This document shows, in pieces, positions 54,442 through 63,833 of a stretch of 64,000 bases of DNA. The notes beneath the pieces were generated by a model that saw nothing but the letters and a program-made list of their open reading frames with translations, was not told the DNA's origin and did not search any database. This DNA comes from Bacteroidales bacterium. Lineage in GTDB: Bacteria; Bacteroidota; Bacteroidia; Bacteroidales; UBA932. The stretch lies in contig SUYP01000004.1 of NCBI GenBank assembly GCA_015060395.1, forward strand, positions 62,001 through 126,000, given 5' to 3'. Within the stretch, counting starts at the first letter, position 1. The number at the start of each line of letters is the position of its first letter. Made by a program: the position numbers and the translations under genes.

Positions 54442-55212
54442 TCATTGGAATATACGCTTCAAGGTTTCCTCGTCCTTGCAGTCGATATATCTGCTGACGA
54501 AATCTTTCGGCGTCATTCCGAAGTAGTCGTGGAAGGAATTGGAAAAATACGAATGTGTCGAGAATCCGACCTTATAGGCTACTTCAGAGATGTTCACATC
54601 ATTGTTTATGAGTAGAAAGGCTGCTTGCTTGAGCCTTATCGACTTTATCAGGTTGCTCGGGGAAATGTTCATCAGTTCCTTGAGCTTCCTGTTTAAATGG
54701 ACTCTGCTCATTCCTATTTCCCTGCTGAGGTCCTCGACTGTAAAGTCGCTGTTTTCCATATTCTTATGTATCACATCGATGACTTTTGCAACAAGTTTGT
54801 CGCTGCTGTCGGTCATCTTGATCTCGTCAAATCTGAAATTGATGCCTTTTGCCGGAATATCCTTGACCGGCTCTGCAGGTGTTTCTGTAACCTGTTCTAC
54901 GGCTGTATCCTCTTCTTTGACCGCAGGAATCTGAACGATGCTTTCCGCGACCGGATCCGTATCGCCGCATATCAGATTCCTGATATTCATACAGCTTCCG
55001 TATATCTGCCTGTAAAGCGCTTTCTGCCGGGGATCCTTTTCAGCTTCCATCATTCCCTTTATCGGATCCGTCACCTGAGCCAGCTGAGCCAGAATCTCTT
55101 TTTCCTTCCCGGATTGTTTTCTTTTCTTGGAAAACAGCATATACACCGCACCTGCCGCGATGATGAACAGAGTCAGTGCCGTTATGATTATCAGAAGTGT
55201 TATATGTTTCAT
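54442..55212 (-). CDS. membrane-anchored AraC-family regulator
   Basis: The 256-residue protein has one N-terminal membrane helix (about 3-25), a cytoplasmic charged linker of about 110 residues, and a C-terminal AraC DNA-binding domain (about 155-250, with FTVEDLSREIGMSRVHLNRKL and VNISEVAYKVGFSTHSYFSNSF). The DNA-binding part resembles the output domain of hybrid two-component systems, but no sensor, kinase or receiver domain is present. It could be a trimmed remnant or a real one-component protein. ATG 55212 is used since it starts just before the helix. It converges on the GH97 gene with 1 nt between stops. Confidence 0.85.
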   Translation of the reverse strand: MKHITLLIIITALTLFIIAAGAVYMLFSKKRKQSGKEKEILAQLAQVTDPIKGMMEAEKDPRQKALYRQIYGSCMNIRNLICGDTDPVAESIVQIPAVKEEDTAVEQVTETPAEPVKDIPAKGINFRFDEIKMTDSSDKLVAKVIDVIHKNMENSDFTVEDLSREIGMSRVHLNRKLKELMNISPSNLIKSIRLKQAAFLLINNDVNISEVAYKVGFSTHSYFSNSFHDYFGMTPKDFVSRYIDCKDEETLKRIFQ

Positions 55213-55242
55213 AGCTGTCGGAATTGAAACGGTTTCCTGTTG

Positions 55243-55250
55243 CAAAAATA
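55243..55250 (-). promoter_or_regulatory. -7 element of the membrane AraC gene
   Basis: Minus-strand TATTTTTG fits the consensus, about 30 nt upstream of the ATG. Confidence 0.5.
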
Positions 55251-55378
55251 TCATATTTATCCTTGAAAATGCTATGATGATGTGAAAAATGAAACATTTT
55301 GGTGCAAAACTCTTCTCGGATGTATCAAATCTGAATGTCTTTGTTTCAAAATTATATCTCTAAATCCCGATGTAAGAT

Positions 55379-55386
55379 TAAATTTG
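55379..55386 (+). promoter_or_regulatory. uxuA promoter -7 element
   Basis: TAAATTTG fits the consensus and lies 23 nt before the uxuA ATG. The region to the divergent AraC gene is AT-rich and has no clear -33. Confidence 0.55.
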
Positions 55387-55409
55387 TAGATACAAAACAA
55401 CTTATTGAT

Positions 55410-56579
55410 ATGGAAATTACCTGGAGATGGTTCGGAAAGAATGACAAGATCACATTGAGTATGCTCAGGCAGATAGGCGTAGAGGGTATCGTGACCGCCC
55501 TTCACGAAGTGCCTAATGGAGAAATCTGGTCTTTGGAGGCTATTGAGGACCTCAAGTCGTATATAGAATCACACGGCCTCAGATGGTCTGTCGTGGAAAG
55601 CCTGCCGGTGTCGGAGGCAATTAAGTATGCCGGTCCGGAGAGGGATGAGCTGATTGAGAAATACAAGGTAAGTCTGGCGAATCTGGGCAAGGCCGGTGTC
55701 AAGACCGTATGCTACAATTTTATGCCTGTCATCGACTGGATCAGAACCGATCTATACCATCCTTGGCCGGATGGATCGTCGTCTCTTTACTTCGATATGA
55801 CCAGGTTCGCATATTTCGATACGATGATCCTCAGACGAGAAGGGGCTGAAGCGGATTATTCAGAAGCTATCCTTGCAAAGGTGAAGGAACTGGACAAGGT
55901 GATCACTGAGGAAGAGAAATATGACCTCATAGACTCGATCATTGTCAAGACCCAGGGATTCGTGAACGGCAACATAAGGGAAGGGGATATAGACCCTGTC
56001 GGAATTTTCCGAGCCCTCCTGAAGCAGTATGACGGAATCACGCGTGACCTTCTTCGTGAGAATATGAGGTACTTCCTTGCTGCCATAATGCCGGTATGCG
56101 AAGAATACGGCATCAATATGTGCGTACATCCGGATGACCCTCCTTTCCCTGTGCTCGGCCTTCCTAGAATCGTCACTTGTGAAGAGGACATCGAGTGGTT
56201 CCTCAGTGCAGTGGACAATCCTCATAACGGACTGACCTTCTGTGCCGGATCACTCTCTGCCGGGGCTCACAATGATGTTGTCGCGATGGCTTCAAGATTT
56301 GCTTCCCGTACTCATTTCGTGCATCTGCGCAGCTGCAATGTCCTGCCTGACGGCAATTTCATAGAAGCATCTCACCTTGAAGGAAGAGGGCATCTTGTCG
56401 AACTGGTGAAGATATTCCAGAAGCAGAAGGCCGATCTGCCAATGCGCGTCGATCACGGCCGTACGATGCTTGGAGACGAGGATATGGGCTACAATCCCGG
56501 ATATTCCTTCCACGGCAGGATGCTGGCTGTAGGACAGGTCCAGGGTATGATGGCGGCCGTAGATCAGATGCAGGCCTGA
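55410..56579 (+). CDS. uxuA: mannonate dehydratase
   Basis: The 389-residue TIM-barrel enzyme dehydrates D-mannonate to 2-keto-3-deoxygluconate in glucuronate breakdown. MEITWRWFGKND at the N-terminus, TALHEVPNGE, CYNFMPVIDW, MCVHPDDPPFPVLGLPRI and FCAGSLSAG are characteristic UxuA stretches. The His and Asp in CVHPDDPP and the later HLRS and VDHGRTM bind the metal. Cytoplasmic. ATG 55410 is chosen; the ORF reads further upstream but into the promoter. The GH35-like gene follows 5 nt later. UxuB is not in the window. Confidence 0.95.
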   Translation: MEITWRWFGKNDKITLSMLRQIGVEGIVTALHEVPNGEIWSLEAIEDLKSYIESHGLRWSVVESLPVSEAIKYAGPERDELIEKYKVSLANLGKAGVKTVCYNFMPVIDWIRTDLYHPWPDGSSSLYFDMTRFAYFDTMILRREGAEADYSEAILAKVKELDKVITEEEKYDLIDSIIVKTQGFVNGNIREGDIDPVGIFRALLKQYDGITRDLLRENMRYFLAAIMPVCEEYGINMCVHPDDPPFPVLGLPRIVTCEEDIEWFLSAVDNPHNGLTFCAGSLSAGAHNDVVAMASRFASRTHFVHLRSCNVLPDGNFIEASHLEGRGHLVELVKIFQKQKADLPMRVDHGRTMLGDEDMGYNPGYSFHGRMLAVGQVQGMMAAVDQMQA

Positions 56580-56584
56580 ATTAT

Positions 56585-58297
56585 ATGAGACCTTTGCTGA
56601 TAATCGCATTATCGCTGATCCTTGGCATCAGTGCATCAGCCCAGAGCAGTTCGCTCAAGGCTCAGGGTGACGCTGTGCAGCTGGAAGTGGATGGGAGGCC
56701 TTTTCTCGTACTTGGAGGTGAACTGGGCAATTCATCGGCTGCCTGTCCTCAGGATATTGAAGAAAATTTTGCCAAGTTGAGGAGGATGGGACTCAATACC
56801 GTCCTAGTCCCTGCATATTGGGATCTTCTGGAACCGGTCGAAGGCCAGTTCGATTTTTCCCTCACGGACAAGGTTCTGGAGGAAGCCCGTAGGAACGGCC
56901 TGAAGGTAATCTTCCTGTGGTTCGGTGCGTGGAAGAATTCAATGAGCTGCTATGCCCCGCTGTGGTTCAAGGCTGATTATAAGAAGTATCCTCGGGCATA
57001 TACCAGGGAAGGGAAGCCGCTTGAGATAGCAAGTGCCTTTTCGGAAAATGTTTTCAAGGCGGACAACAAGGCTTTCACGACCTGGCTCAGGCATATCGCT
57101 GAGGCAGACCGTGACTTCGGTACAGTCATTATGATACAGATCGAGAATGAGATAGGGATGCTGGAGGATGCTCGTGACCATTCACGTACAGCTGAAAGAC
57201 TATTCAGATCCGAAGTTCCGTCAGAGCTGACGGATTATCTGTGTGCCAACCGTGCGGAACTTCATCCGTATATGTCCGGGAAATGGGAGGAAAACGGAGC
57301 TAAGACCGTAGGAAGCTGGGAGAATGTATTCGGAGAAGGCATATATACCGATGAAATATTTATGGCCTGGCATTATGCTTCATACGTAGAGAGGATGGCA
57401 AGGAGCGCGAGGGAAATATATGATGTACCTCTTTTCGTCAATGCAGCAATGAACAGCCGCGGACGCAGGCCGGGAGAATATCCATCCGCAGGACCTCTGG
57501 CTCATCTGATCGACGTATGGCATTGCGCTGCTCCTTCAGTCGATTTCATTGCTCCGGATCTTTATGATGACGGTTTCAAGGGATGGGCGGCTCAGTACCA
57601 TCTTCACAACAACCCTCTTTTCATACCGGAAATACGTCATACCCAGAATAACGGTGTCAGAGCCTTCTATGTATTCGGTGAGCATAATGCATTGGGATTC
57701 AGTCCTTTCGCTATAGAAGACGGCTCTGATGAACAGGGTACTCCGTTTGTGGAAGGTTATGAGAAACTCCGGGAAATAATGCCACTCGTCACAGGATGGC
57801 AGGGAAAGGATGCGATGTGGGGACTTCTCTTCGATCAGAATGATAAGGAAAGGATCATAGAGGACGGGTCTCTGGTGCTTACCTGCCGTCATAATTTTAC
57901 CCTTCCTTGGGATCCGAGGGCTACGGATGGTTCGGTTTGGCCTGAAGGAGGCGGAATCATCATCCGGATTGCGGAGAATGAATATATTGTGGCTGGAAAC
58001 GGAATCGTAGTGGAATTTGCAACTGCCTCTGAAAAGGCTTTCGGAAAGGCAGCCGAGTCGCTCGGAGAGGATGGCTTTGCTTCTGCCGGATCCAAAGGCA
58101 TCGGCACTTCGGGCAGAAAGGCCTGGAAAGGGACCAGATGCGGCATAGGATCGGTCGATGAAGTGAAGGTCAATGCGGACGGCTCATTCTCATATATCCG
58201 CCGCCTTAACGGCGATCAGGACCATCAGGGACGTCACGTACGTATTTCTGTAGGGGATTACAAGACTCTGTACGTCAGACTATACGAATATCAATGA
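56585..58297 (+). CDS. exported GH35-like beta-galactosidase with DUF5597-type C-terminus
   Basis: The 570-residue protein has a signal peptide (to about ISASAQ, residue 20) and a GH35/GH42-like TIM barrel. The acid/base is likely Glu189 in QIENEIG and the nucleophile in FIPEIRH. The C-terminal beta region resembles DUF5597. Such enzymes occur in polysaccharide loci; the sugar cannot be fixed, and beta-galactosidase is the default reading. It follows uxuA by 5 nt, which hints that its substrate may contain a uronic acid or that both are coinduced. Confidence 0.82.
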   Translation: MRPLLIIALSLILGISASAQSSSLKAQGDAVQLEVDGRPFLVLGGELGNSSAACPQDIEENFAKLRRMGLNTVLVPAYWDLLEPVEGQFDFSLTDKVLEEARRNGLKVIFLWFGAWKNSMSCYAPLWFKADYKKYPRAYTREGKPLEIASAFSENVFKADNKAFTTWLRHIAEADRDFGTVIMIQIENEIGMLEDARDHSRTAERLFRSEVPSELTDYLCANRAELHPYMSGKWEENGAKTVGSWENVFGEGIYTDEIFMAWHYASYVERMARSAREIYDVPLFVNAAMNSRGRRPGEYPSAGPLAHLIDVWHCAAPSVDFIAPDLYDDGFKGWAAQYHLHNNPLFIPEIRHTQNNGVRAFYVFGEHNALGFSPFAIEDGSDEQGTPFVEGYEKLREIMPLVTGWQGKDAMWGLLFDQNDKERIIEDGSLVLTCRHNFTLPWDPRATDGSVWPEGGGIIIRIAENEYIVAGNGIVVEFATASEKAFGKAAESLGEDGFASAGSKGIGTSGRKAWKGTRCGIGSVDEVKVNADGSFSYIRRLNGDQDHQGRHVRISVGDYKTLYVRLYEYQ

Positions 58298-58326
58298 TGT
58301 CATTCTGACAATATTTAGCACAATAA

Positions 58327-58363
58327 TTGACAATCATATCACTGATTAATTATTAGTGATATG
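58327..58363 (+). promoter_or_regulatory. palindrome overlapping hdeD-like start codon
   Basis: CATATCACT at 58335-58343 and AGTGATATG at 58355-58363 are perfect 9-bp inverted copies with an 11-bp AT-rich centre. The second arm includes the ATG at 58361. A TTGACA at 58327-58332 precedes it. It could be an operator on DNA or a hairpin that hides the start codon in RNA. Confidence 0.55.
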
Positions 58364-58957
58364 AAACGTCGTTTTGAAAATCTGACAAAACAGGCCGGCC
58401 GTGCAATAAGGCATTGGTGGCTGATGATGATTGCCGGCGTGCTCTGTGTGGCAGCCGGTATCGCTGTATTTGCATTCCCCCTTGAAAGTTATGTGACCTT
58501 GAGCATCCTCTTCGGTGTTCTTCTGCTTGTGGTGGGAGCGGCAAAGCTTATCGCCGCGTCAACCAGCGGTAATTACTTTATGATGAGGGGATATGTCATC
58601 GTAGGCGGTGTGCTGGACCTGCTTCTTGGAATCCTACTTTGCATCTGGCCGGGCGTGACTCTGATGCTTCTTCCGATAATGATGGGATTCTGGATGCTGT
58701 ACAACAGTTTTGTGCTGATCGGCCTCTCCGGAGATTTTGAGACCTTCGGTGTCCCGGGTGCCGGATGGGTGACTGGAAGCGGAATACTTCTCCTCATCCT
58801 GTCGATTATTGTGCTCGTGAACCCTTTAGGTGCGGGAATTGCAACAGTGGTGGTGCTGGCGGGCGTCGGCCTCATTGTCTTCGGCTTTATTCTCTGTGTG
58901 TTAGGAATGAAACTGAAGGATATTCACAGGAACTTCGATGCGGAATACGTCCGTTAG
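58361..58957 (+). CDS. HdeD-like membrane protein (DUF308)
   Basis: The 198-residue protein has about six membrane helices arranged as two repeated DUF308 units, with a basic N-terminus and glycine-rich helix boundaries. HdeD of E. coli is linked to acid resistance at high density; in most bacteria the role is unknown. The inner membrane is the expected location. The start codon lies in the arm of a palindrome. No other gene is cotranscribed with it: a terminator follows and the next gene converges. Confidence 0.85.
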   Translation: MKRRFENLTKQAGRAIRHWWLMMIAGVLCVAAGIAVFAFPLESYVTLSILFGVLLLVVGAAKLIAASTSGNYFMMRGYVIVGGVLDLLLGILLCIWPGVTLMLLPIMMGFWMLYNSFVLIGLSGDFETFGVPGAGWVTGSGILLLILSIIVLVNPLGAGIATVVVLAGVGLIVFGFILCVLGMKLKDIHRNFDAEYVR

Positions 58958-58980
58958 TTTGAGTAGTGTAGTGTTACTGG

Positions 58981-59020
58981 CAGTCGGATGGCCTTTCACG
59001 GCCGTCCGACTGTGTGTTTT
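58981..59020. terminator. bidirectional terminator, hdeD-like / GH51
   Basis: CAGTCGGATGGCC pairs with GGCCGTCCGACTG (one G-T pair) across a 6-nt loop, followed by TGTGTGTTTT. It separates two convergent genes. Confidence 0.85.
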
Positions 59021-60563
59021 AGCGTATGCTGAGGCTGATGATGGACTTGGCAGGCATCTTTACGGTAATCTTTCCGTCCTTGGCCTTGAAGTCATTGAAT
59101 GCCGCCGGCTTTACGTTTTCAGGATTGTCGAATCCGTTATAGTCGCTGATATTCCCGGATGTGAGGATCTCTGCGGTGATTTCCGGTTTTCCGACAGCCG
59201 CGATGGAGATTGTTATCTCAGCTCCGTTCTCAAGATCTGTGTTGGTGAGAGTCACATTTACGACACCCTCCGCATTTCTGGAAGCGGTCGCGTCAACTAC
59301 AGGACATTCACGTCCGTTTGAATCTGTGAAATTCCTTGAACTGCAGGTGAGCGGGAGATATGTGGCATCCTGGTGTACATTGTACATCCTGAATACGTGA
59401 TAGGTCGGTGTCAGCACCATCTTGGCTCCGTCGGTCAGCACCATAGACTGGAGAACATTGGCAATCTGTGCGATATTGGCCATCTTGAGCCTTGATGTGT
59501 ATTTGTGGAAGATATTGAAGCTCAATGCAGCGACCATTGCATCCCTCATAGTGTTCTGCTGGAAGAGATGTCCCGGATTGGTACCAGGCTCCACATCGAA
59601 CCAGGTGCCCCATTCATCGAGGAGCAGGTCGATATTGTTATCAGGGTCATAGCTGTCCATAATGGCGATATGGCGCTTGATGACGCTTTCTATCTCCACA
59701 GCCTTGCCGAGGGTGTTGTAATACTCTTCATCTGTGAATTCCGTAGCCGAGCCCTTGCTGCCGTCCCATCCTTTGACTGTGTAATAGTGAAGGGATACTC
59801 CGTCCATCTGGCTTCCGATATTCTTCATCAGCACTTCCGTCCAGTTGTAGTCATAGTCTGATGCTCCGCTGGCCACCTTGTAAAGACGGTTGTCACCGAA
59901 GTTACGGCAATATGTCTGATATCTTCTGTAAAGATGTGAATAATACTCCGGCACCATATTGCCACCGCAGCCCCAGCTCTCGTTGCCTACTCCGAGGTAT
60001 TTCACCTTCCAAGGCTCTTTGCGGCCGTTCTGCGCTCTCAGTTTCGCCATCGGGCCGTCCGGTGCTGTCATATATTCAACCCATTTCGCGAGTTCCTCGA
60101 CTGTTCCGGAGCCGACGTTTCCGCTGATATATGGCTCGCATCCGAGCATTTCGCAGAGATTGAGGAATTCGTGTGTTCCGAATGAATTATCCTCCACGGT
60201 GCCTCCCCAATTGCTGTTGACCATCCTCGGCCTGTCCTCGCGGGGACCGATTCCGTCTCTCCAGTGATATTCGTCTGCAAAGCATCCTCCGGGCCATCTC
60301 ATCACCGGTACCTTCAATGTCTTGAGCGCCTCAAGCACATCGGTCCTGTAACCGTCAATGTTAGGTATATCCGACTCAGGACCGACCCAGAGTCCGCCAT
60401 ATATGCAGGCTCCGAGATGCTCTGCGAACTGTCCGTAGATCTCTTTCGGGATGATCTGTCCGTCGGTGATGTCGCTGTCGATGCTGACATTCACTTTCAT
60501 CTGTGCTGATGCCGCAACCGGAATCACGGCCGCTGCTATTGCAGCTAGAAATGTTCTTCTCAT
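59019..60563 (-). CDS. GH51 alpha-L-arabinofuranosidase, second copy
   Basis: The 514-residue enzyme has a signal peptide (about 1-20, ending ASAQ) and a compact GH51 core. [21 protein letters not shown] is the barrel strand motif, the acid/base is in [11 protein letters not shown] and the nucleophile in [10 protein letters not shown]. Unlike the copy in the ara operon it has no N-terminal binding domain and resembles the shorter bacterial AbfA type. It is in a different transcription unit, after the propeller lipoprotein gene with a 10-nt gap. ATG 60563 begins the signal peptide; longer readings enter the upstream gene. Confidence 0.92.
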   Translation of the reverse strand: MRRTFLAAIAAAVIPVAASAQMKVNVSIDSDITDGQIIPKEIYGQFAEHLGACIYGGLWVGPESDIPNIDGYRTDVLEALKTLKVPVMRWPGGCFADEYHWRDGIGPREDRPRMVNSNWGGTVEDNSFGTHEFLNLCEMLGCEPYISGNVGSGTVEELAKWVEYMTAPDGPMAKLRAQNGRKEPWKVKYLGVGNESWGCGGNMVPEYYSHLYRRYQTYCRNFGDNRLYKVASGASDYDYNWTEVLMKNIGSQMDGVSLHYYTVKGWDGSKGSATEFTDEEYYNTLGKAVEIESVIKRHIAIMDSYDPDNNIDLLLDEWGTWFDVEPGTNPGHLFQQNTMRDAMVAALSFNIFHKYTSRLKMANIAQIANVLQSMVLTDGAKMVLTPTYHVFRMYNVHQDATYLPLTCSSRNFTDSNGRECPVVDATASRNAEGVVNVTLTNTDLENGAEITISIAAVGKPEITAEILTSGNISDYNGFDNPENVKPAAFNDFKAKDGKITVKMPAKSIISLSIR

Positions 60564-60573
60564 ATATGTAGTT

Positions 60574-62037
60574 TTAGTGTATTTGGCTGTCTGTCTGTCC
60601 CGACATACGGAATCCGAACGGAACCCTGTCGGAAGAGTTGATCTTCTTTTCAGCCTTGACCCTGTCAAGATCGACAGGACCTGTTACGAACTCCGGCACG
60701 TTGTATGACCTGTTCAGATAGCTGTAGTAATGCAGAGGATGCTTCTGAGGAAGCATAAAAGGCTTGCTCTCCTGGCCGTTTTCATCAATGTGCGTGAAGA
60801 AAAGGCGGGTATATAGCCCATCGTCCCTTCGGCTGCTGAACATCAGCCAGCGGCTGTTTGAGGACCAGCTGTGGTAAGATTCGGTGTCCTTGCTGTTGGC
60901 CTTGTCCATAGGACGTGACTCACCTGTTGCGAGATCCAGGATCCATAGATCGGCTTCGTGGTGCCATATACTGAAGTTGCCGTAGTCGGAAAGAGTATAG
61001 ACCAGGAATCTTCCGTCGTATGAAGGCTTAGGAAAAGAAACGCTCTTGCCCATTGCCTCCGCAAATATCAATGTGTCGATTCTGGAGCCGATTGTGCCGG
61101 TGGCGGGATCGAAGTCAACACTGCACAGATTGTATCTTATCTTATCGATTTCGGCAGGAATCGGCCTTGGAGTAGCTGCACAGAAGAACAATGTCCTGCC
61201 GTCAGCCGAAAAGGCAGGGAATGTCTCCCATACATCCTTTTTCTTGATGGAGGCAGCGCTGATGAGGCAGTTGGCCCTTATATCATATACCTGCAGGTCG
61301 GAGTCCAGGTCAAACACCTCGATCAGCTTGTCAGGCAGGACGTGGAATCCCTGACGGGTATTGTTGGAGGAGTAGGCGATGTGATTACCGTCCGGGTGCC
61401 AGTACGGATAGACACAGAAACCAAGAGTGCTGTCGGTCTTGGTGTCGTAGGCCTCCATTTCTCCGTCTATGTCGAGCAGGGTGGCTCCGTGGCTGCCTCT
61501 GATATGGAGGCTGTAATTGTCCGGATTGCCCCTGTTGTAGGCGTGACAGTTCACACATCCGTCGAACTGGGTGTTTTCAATGAGCGCCTTTTCCTTATAG
61601 TCTGACAGACTCCTCTCATAGATGCCCATCTTGCTGTAAACTTCATATCCCGGGGCTATGAGACGATAGTTGATGCCGTAATCGATCTCGTCCTCCGAGA
61701 CGTGTATGGTCCAGGAATCCGGCAGTATGCTGCTTTTCACGGTGATGTCTCCGCCCTTCGCGGCTTCGAGAAGCTTCTTCCATTCCTTTTCCTTCCATAC
61801 GACTTCACGCCCCTTGATGGAGATGTTCAGGTCGCCATAGCTGAATGTCGTCACGGGCACAGGGCCGTCTGTGGCCGTATAGCAGAAATTCAGAGGAGCT
61901 ATTCCCACAGGGACGGTGACATCCATATAATCGGGCCATACCGGACCGTCGGTATAGCGGGCTTCATCAGGGTCGAACCTGTAGCAGGAGCTGAGCAGCA
62001 GAATGCCCAGCAGTATGTTAAGTGATCTTTTCATCAT
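60574..62037 (-). CDS. beta-propeller (PD40/TolB-like) lipoprotein with one CxxCH motif
   Basis: The 487-residue protein has a lipobox with Cys18 (LLLSSC) and an N-terminal domain of unknown fold, then Cys161-Val-Asn-Cys-His165, a single c-type haem-attachment motif. A TolB-like beta-propeller follows, with repeated [13 protein letters not shown], [12 protein letters not shown] and [16 protein letters not shown] blades. Covalent haem would make it a periplasmic electron carrier or haem-sensing protein, but function is unknown. Its ATG overlaps the stop of the DUF6057 gene by 4 nt (ATGA), so the two are coupled. No enzyme motif is recognised. Confidence 0.85.
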   Translation of the reverse strand: MMKRSLNILLGILLLSSCYRFDPDEARYTDGPVWPDYMDVTVPVGIAPLNFCYTATDGPVPVTTFSYGDLNISIKGREVVWKEKEWKKLLEAAKGGDITVKSSILPDSWTIHVSEDEIDYGINYRLIAPGYEVYSKMGIYERSLSDYKEKALIENTQFDGCVNCHAYNRGNPDNYSLHIRGSHGATLLDIDGEMEAYDTKTDSTLGFCVYPYWHPDGNHIAYSSNNTRQGFHVLPDKLIEVFDLDSDLQVYDIRANCLISAASIKKKDVWETFPAFSADGRTLFFCAATPRPIPAEIDKIRYNLCSVDFDPATGTIGSRIDTLIFAEAMGKSVSFPKPSYDGRFLVYTLSDYGNFSIWHHEADLWILDLATGESRPMDKANSKDTESYHSWSSNSRWLMFSSRRDDGLYTRLFFTHIDENGQESKPFMLPQKHPLHYYSYLNRSYNVPEFVTGPVDLDRVKAEKKINSSDRVPFGFRMSGQTDSQIH

Positions 62038-63761
62038 TTGAAACGATAATAATAGTAGAACCAGTATGTGTTTCCGAATTCCTTCATCATACTTTCCTCA
62101 TCCCTGCCGGACTGTACGGAAGAAATGAACCTGGCAAATGAAGATGCCGTATTTCTTGTGACGAACGAAGGCATTCCCTCCGGTCCGTCGTGGGTGAGGG
62201 CCCAGTAGAGCACAACAGCCTCTTGATAATGCCGTGCATCATATCCTTCCTTCAGGAGCTTGTGACATTCGAAGAAACGGTCAAGATCCTTGCGGAGAAG
62301 GCACCAGGCCAGAAGGTAATCCATCGCCATAGTGTTGGAGCTGTTCTCGACGTATAGGAGTCCGAGCATCGAATCCATCTCCTCCTGGCTGAACATAAAG
62401 TCGTGTTCCTTTATCCTGACCGAACGCAGGTATGCATATTCAGGAACCTTGTTGATCAGGGCCGGCTCGTCGAGCAGTTTCTCATTCTCAATCGCCCATT
62501 TCCTGTAGAAAAGGGTCTGCTTGAGTGCTCTGACATATTTCCGTGCCACCTCATAGTCTCCGTTTATGATGTTCGTCTTGACCAGAGCCTGAGTGAGCCT
62601 TGCGCTCTTCTGGAAGTCCGGAATACCTTCCTGTGCTTCGAAGAAGAAGGTCTGTGCCGTGTTTATCATTCCGAGATGATAATAGACCGTTCCTGTCGGA
62701 ATAGGGGAGAAATGGTCTCTTGTGAATTCCGGAAGAAGGCCGGCAGGGCCGTTCTGGAAGAAGGTGAACATATCGCTGGACAGATGTTCCGTCTTTGCAA
62801 GTGCGAGGTTGGTGCACTCCACGGCGATCGGAGAGTCCGGGGTGTGTCTGCTGGAAGTGGAAAGTATCTTGTTCCATTGTCCCATCCTTGTCATAAAGTC
62901 ATATCCGAAAAGCCTTTCCTTGTCCATATCCGTGAATATCGGAGCCAGACCTGCAGCCGGGATTATGAAAAGTGCCAGACTCGCGAATATCATCCTGTCC
63001 TTTCTGAATGCAGCCGCCATAAGCATTGCCGAAGGCACGAGCAGGACGGATATCCACACCAGCAGAGGGATAGCATTATGGTAGCGGTGGTAGTGGATGC
63101 CGAAAGCGAGTCTGTTCAGAGGATATGGGCTGCATTCCCGTGCTGTCAGAGGTATCACGACAGCCATAACCGATGCTGCGGAAGCGAATGCCAGCAAAGT
63201 CTTGCGGTCTTCCTTGCGGAGGAGTGATCTGACAGCCACGACAGCCGGCACAAGTATGCTTACGCTTCCGAAAAGGAAAAACATCACGGGCATCAGGAAG
63301 ATGGTGATGATGCTGCGGAGGCCGGTCCGCTTTACCTTCATAAGTGCAAAAGTCAGCGTCAGTGATGCTATGATGGCGATGGGAGAGGTCACAAGGGCAT
63401 TTTCATCGCATAAGAAGAGGAACATTGCCACCGAAGGCAGGAAACTCAGGGGATATGCGGCGAAGGAACCTTCTTCCATATTCTTCCAGGTAAGCATCTG
63501 GATCAGTCCCAGAAGCAGGGCCAGAATGAGTGCGCCGAGAGGTGCATAATAGAAGAACTGCACCAGAAAACCTCCAAGCCAGTCTCCGAGCCCTCCGGGA
63601 ACAGCTACGCTTTCACGGAAATAATCCCCTCCGAAGCGGAACATCTGCATCTGCTCCTGATAGTGGATGTGATAGGGATAAATGAAGTTAAAGAATGCAA
63701 AGGCCGCCAGAACAGCTGTTGCTGACAGGACTGAACATATTATGGTCTGTTTTCGAGTCAT
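62034..63761 (-). CDS. DUF6057-family membrane protein
   Basis: The 575-residue protein has about ten to twelve membrane helices in the first 290 residues and a large soluble C-terminal part (about 295-575) made of helical hairpins that look TPR-like (QTFFFEAQEGIPDFQKSARL and similar). It resembles DUF6057, a family found in Bacteroidetes with no known role. ATG 63761 is chosen; a longer reading to 63818 would start at or beyond the promoter. It is first in the operon DUF6057, propeller lipoprotein, GH51. Confidence 0.8.
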   Translation of the reverse strand: MTRKQTIICSVLSATAVLAAFAFFNFIYPYHIHYQEQMQMFRFGGDYFRESVAVPGGLGDWLGGFLVQFFYYAPLGALILALLLGLIQMLTWKNMEEGSFAAYPLSFLPSVAMFLFLCDENALVTSPIAIIASLTLTFALMKVKRTGLRSIITIFLMPVMFFLFGSVSILVPAVVAVRSLLRKEDRKTLLAFASAASVMAVVIPLTARECSPYPLNRLAFGIHYHRYHNAIPLLVWISVLLVPSAMLMAAAFRKDRMIFASLALFIIPAAGLAPIFTDMDKERLFGYDFMTRMGQWNKILSTSSRHTPDSPIAVECTNLALAKTEHLSSDMFTFFQNGPAGLLPEFTRDHFSPIPTGTVYYHLGMINTAQTFFFEAQEGIPDFQKSARLTQALVKTNIINGDYEVARKYVRALKQTLFYRKWAIENEKLLDEPALINKVPEYAYLRSVRIKEHDFMFSQEEMDSMLGLLYVENSSNTMAMDYLLAWCLLRKDLDRFFECHKLLKEGYDARHYQEAVVLYWALTHDGPEGMPSFVTRNTASSFARFISSVQSGRDEESMMKEFGNTYWFYYYYRFK

Positions 63762-63785
63762 TGCAAATATCAAATCAATAATCAA

Positions 63786-63793
63786 CAAAGTTA
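63786..63793 (-). promoter_or_regulatory. -7 element of the DUF6057 operon
   Basis: Minus-strand TAACTTTG fits the consensus, about 25 nt upstream of the DUF6057 ATG. Confidence 0.5.
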
Positions 63794-63807
63794 TCAAATA
63801 AAATGAA

Positions 63808-63815
63808 TATCTTTG
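63808..63815 (+). promoter_or_regulatory. -7 element of the last, divergent gene
   Basis: TATCTTTG fits the consensus and lies 18 nt before the ATG at 63834. It is back-to-back with the DUF6057 promoter. Confidence 0.5.
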
Positions 63816-63833
63816 CATAAAGATGTCCCCAAA

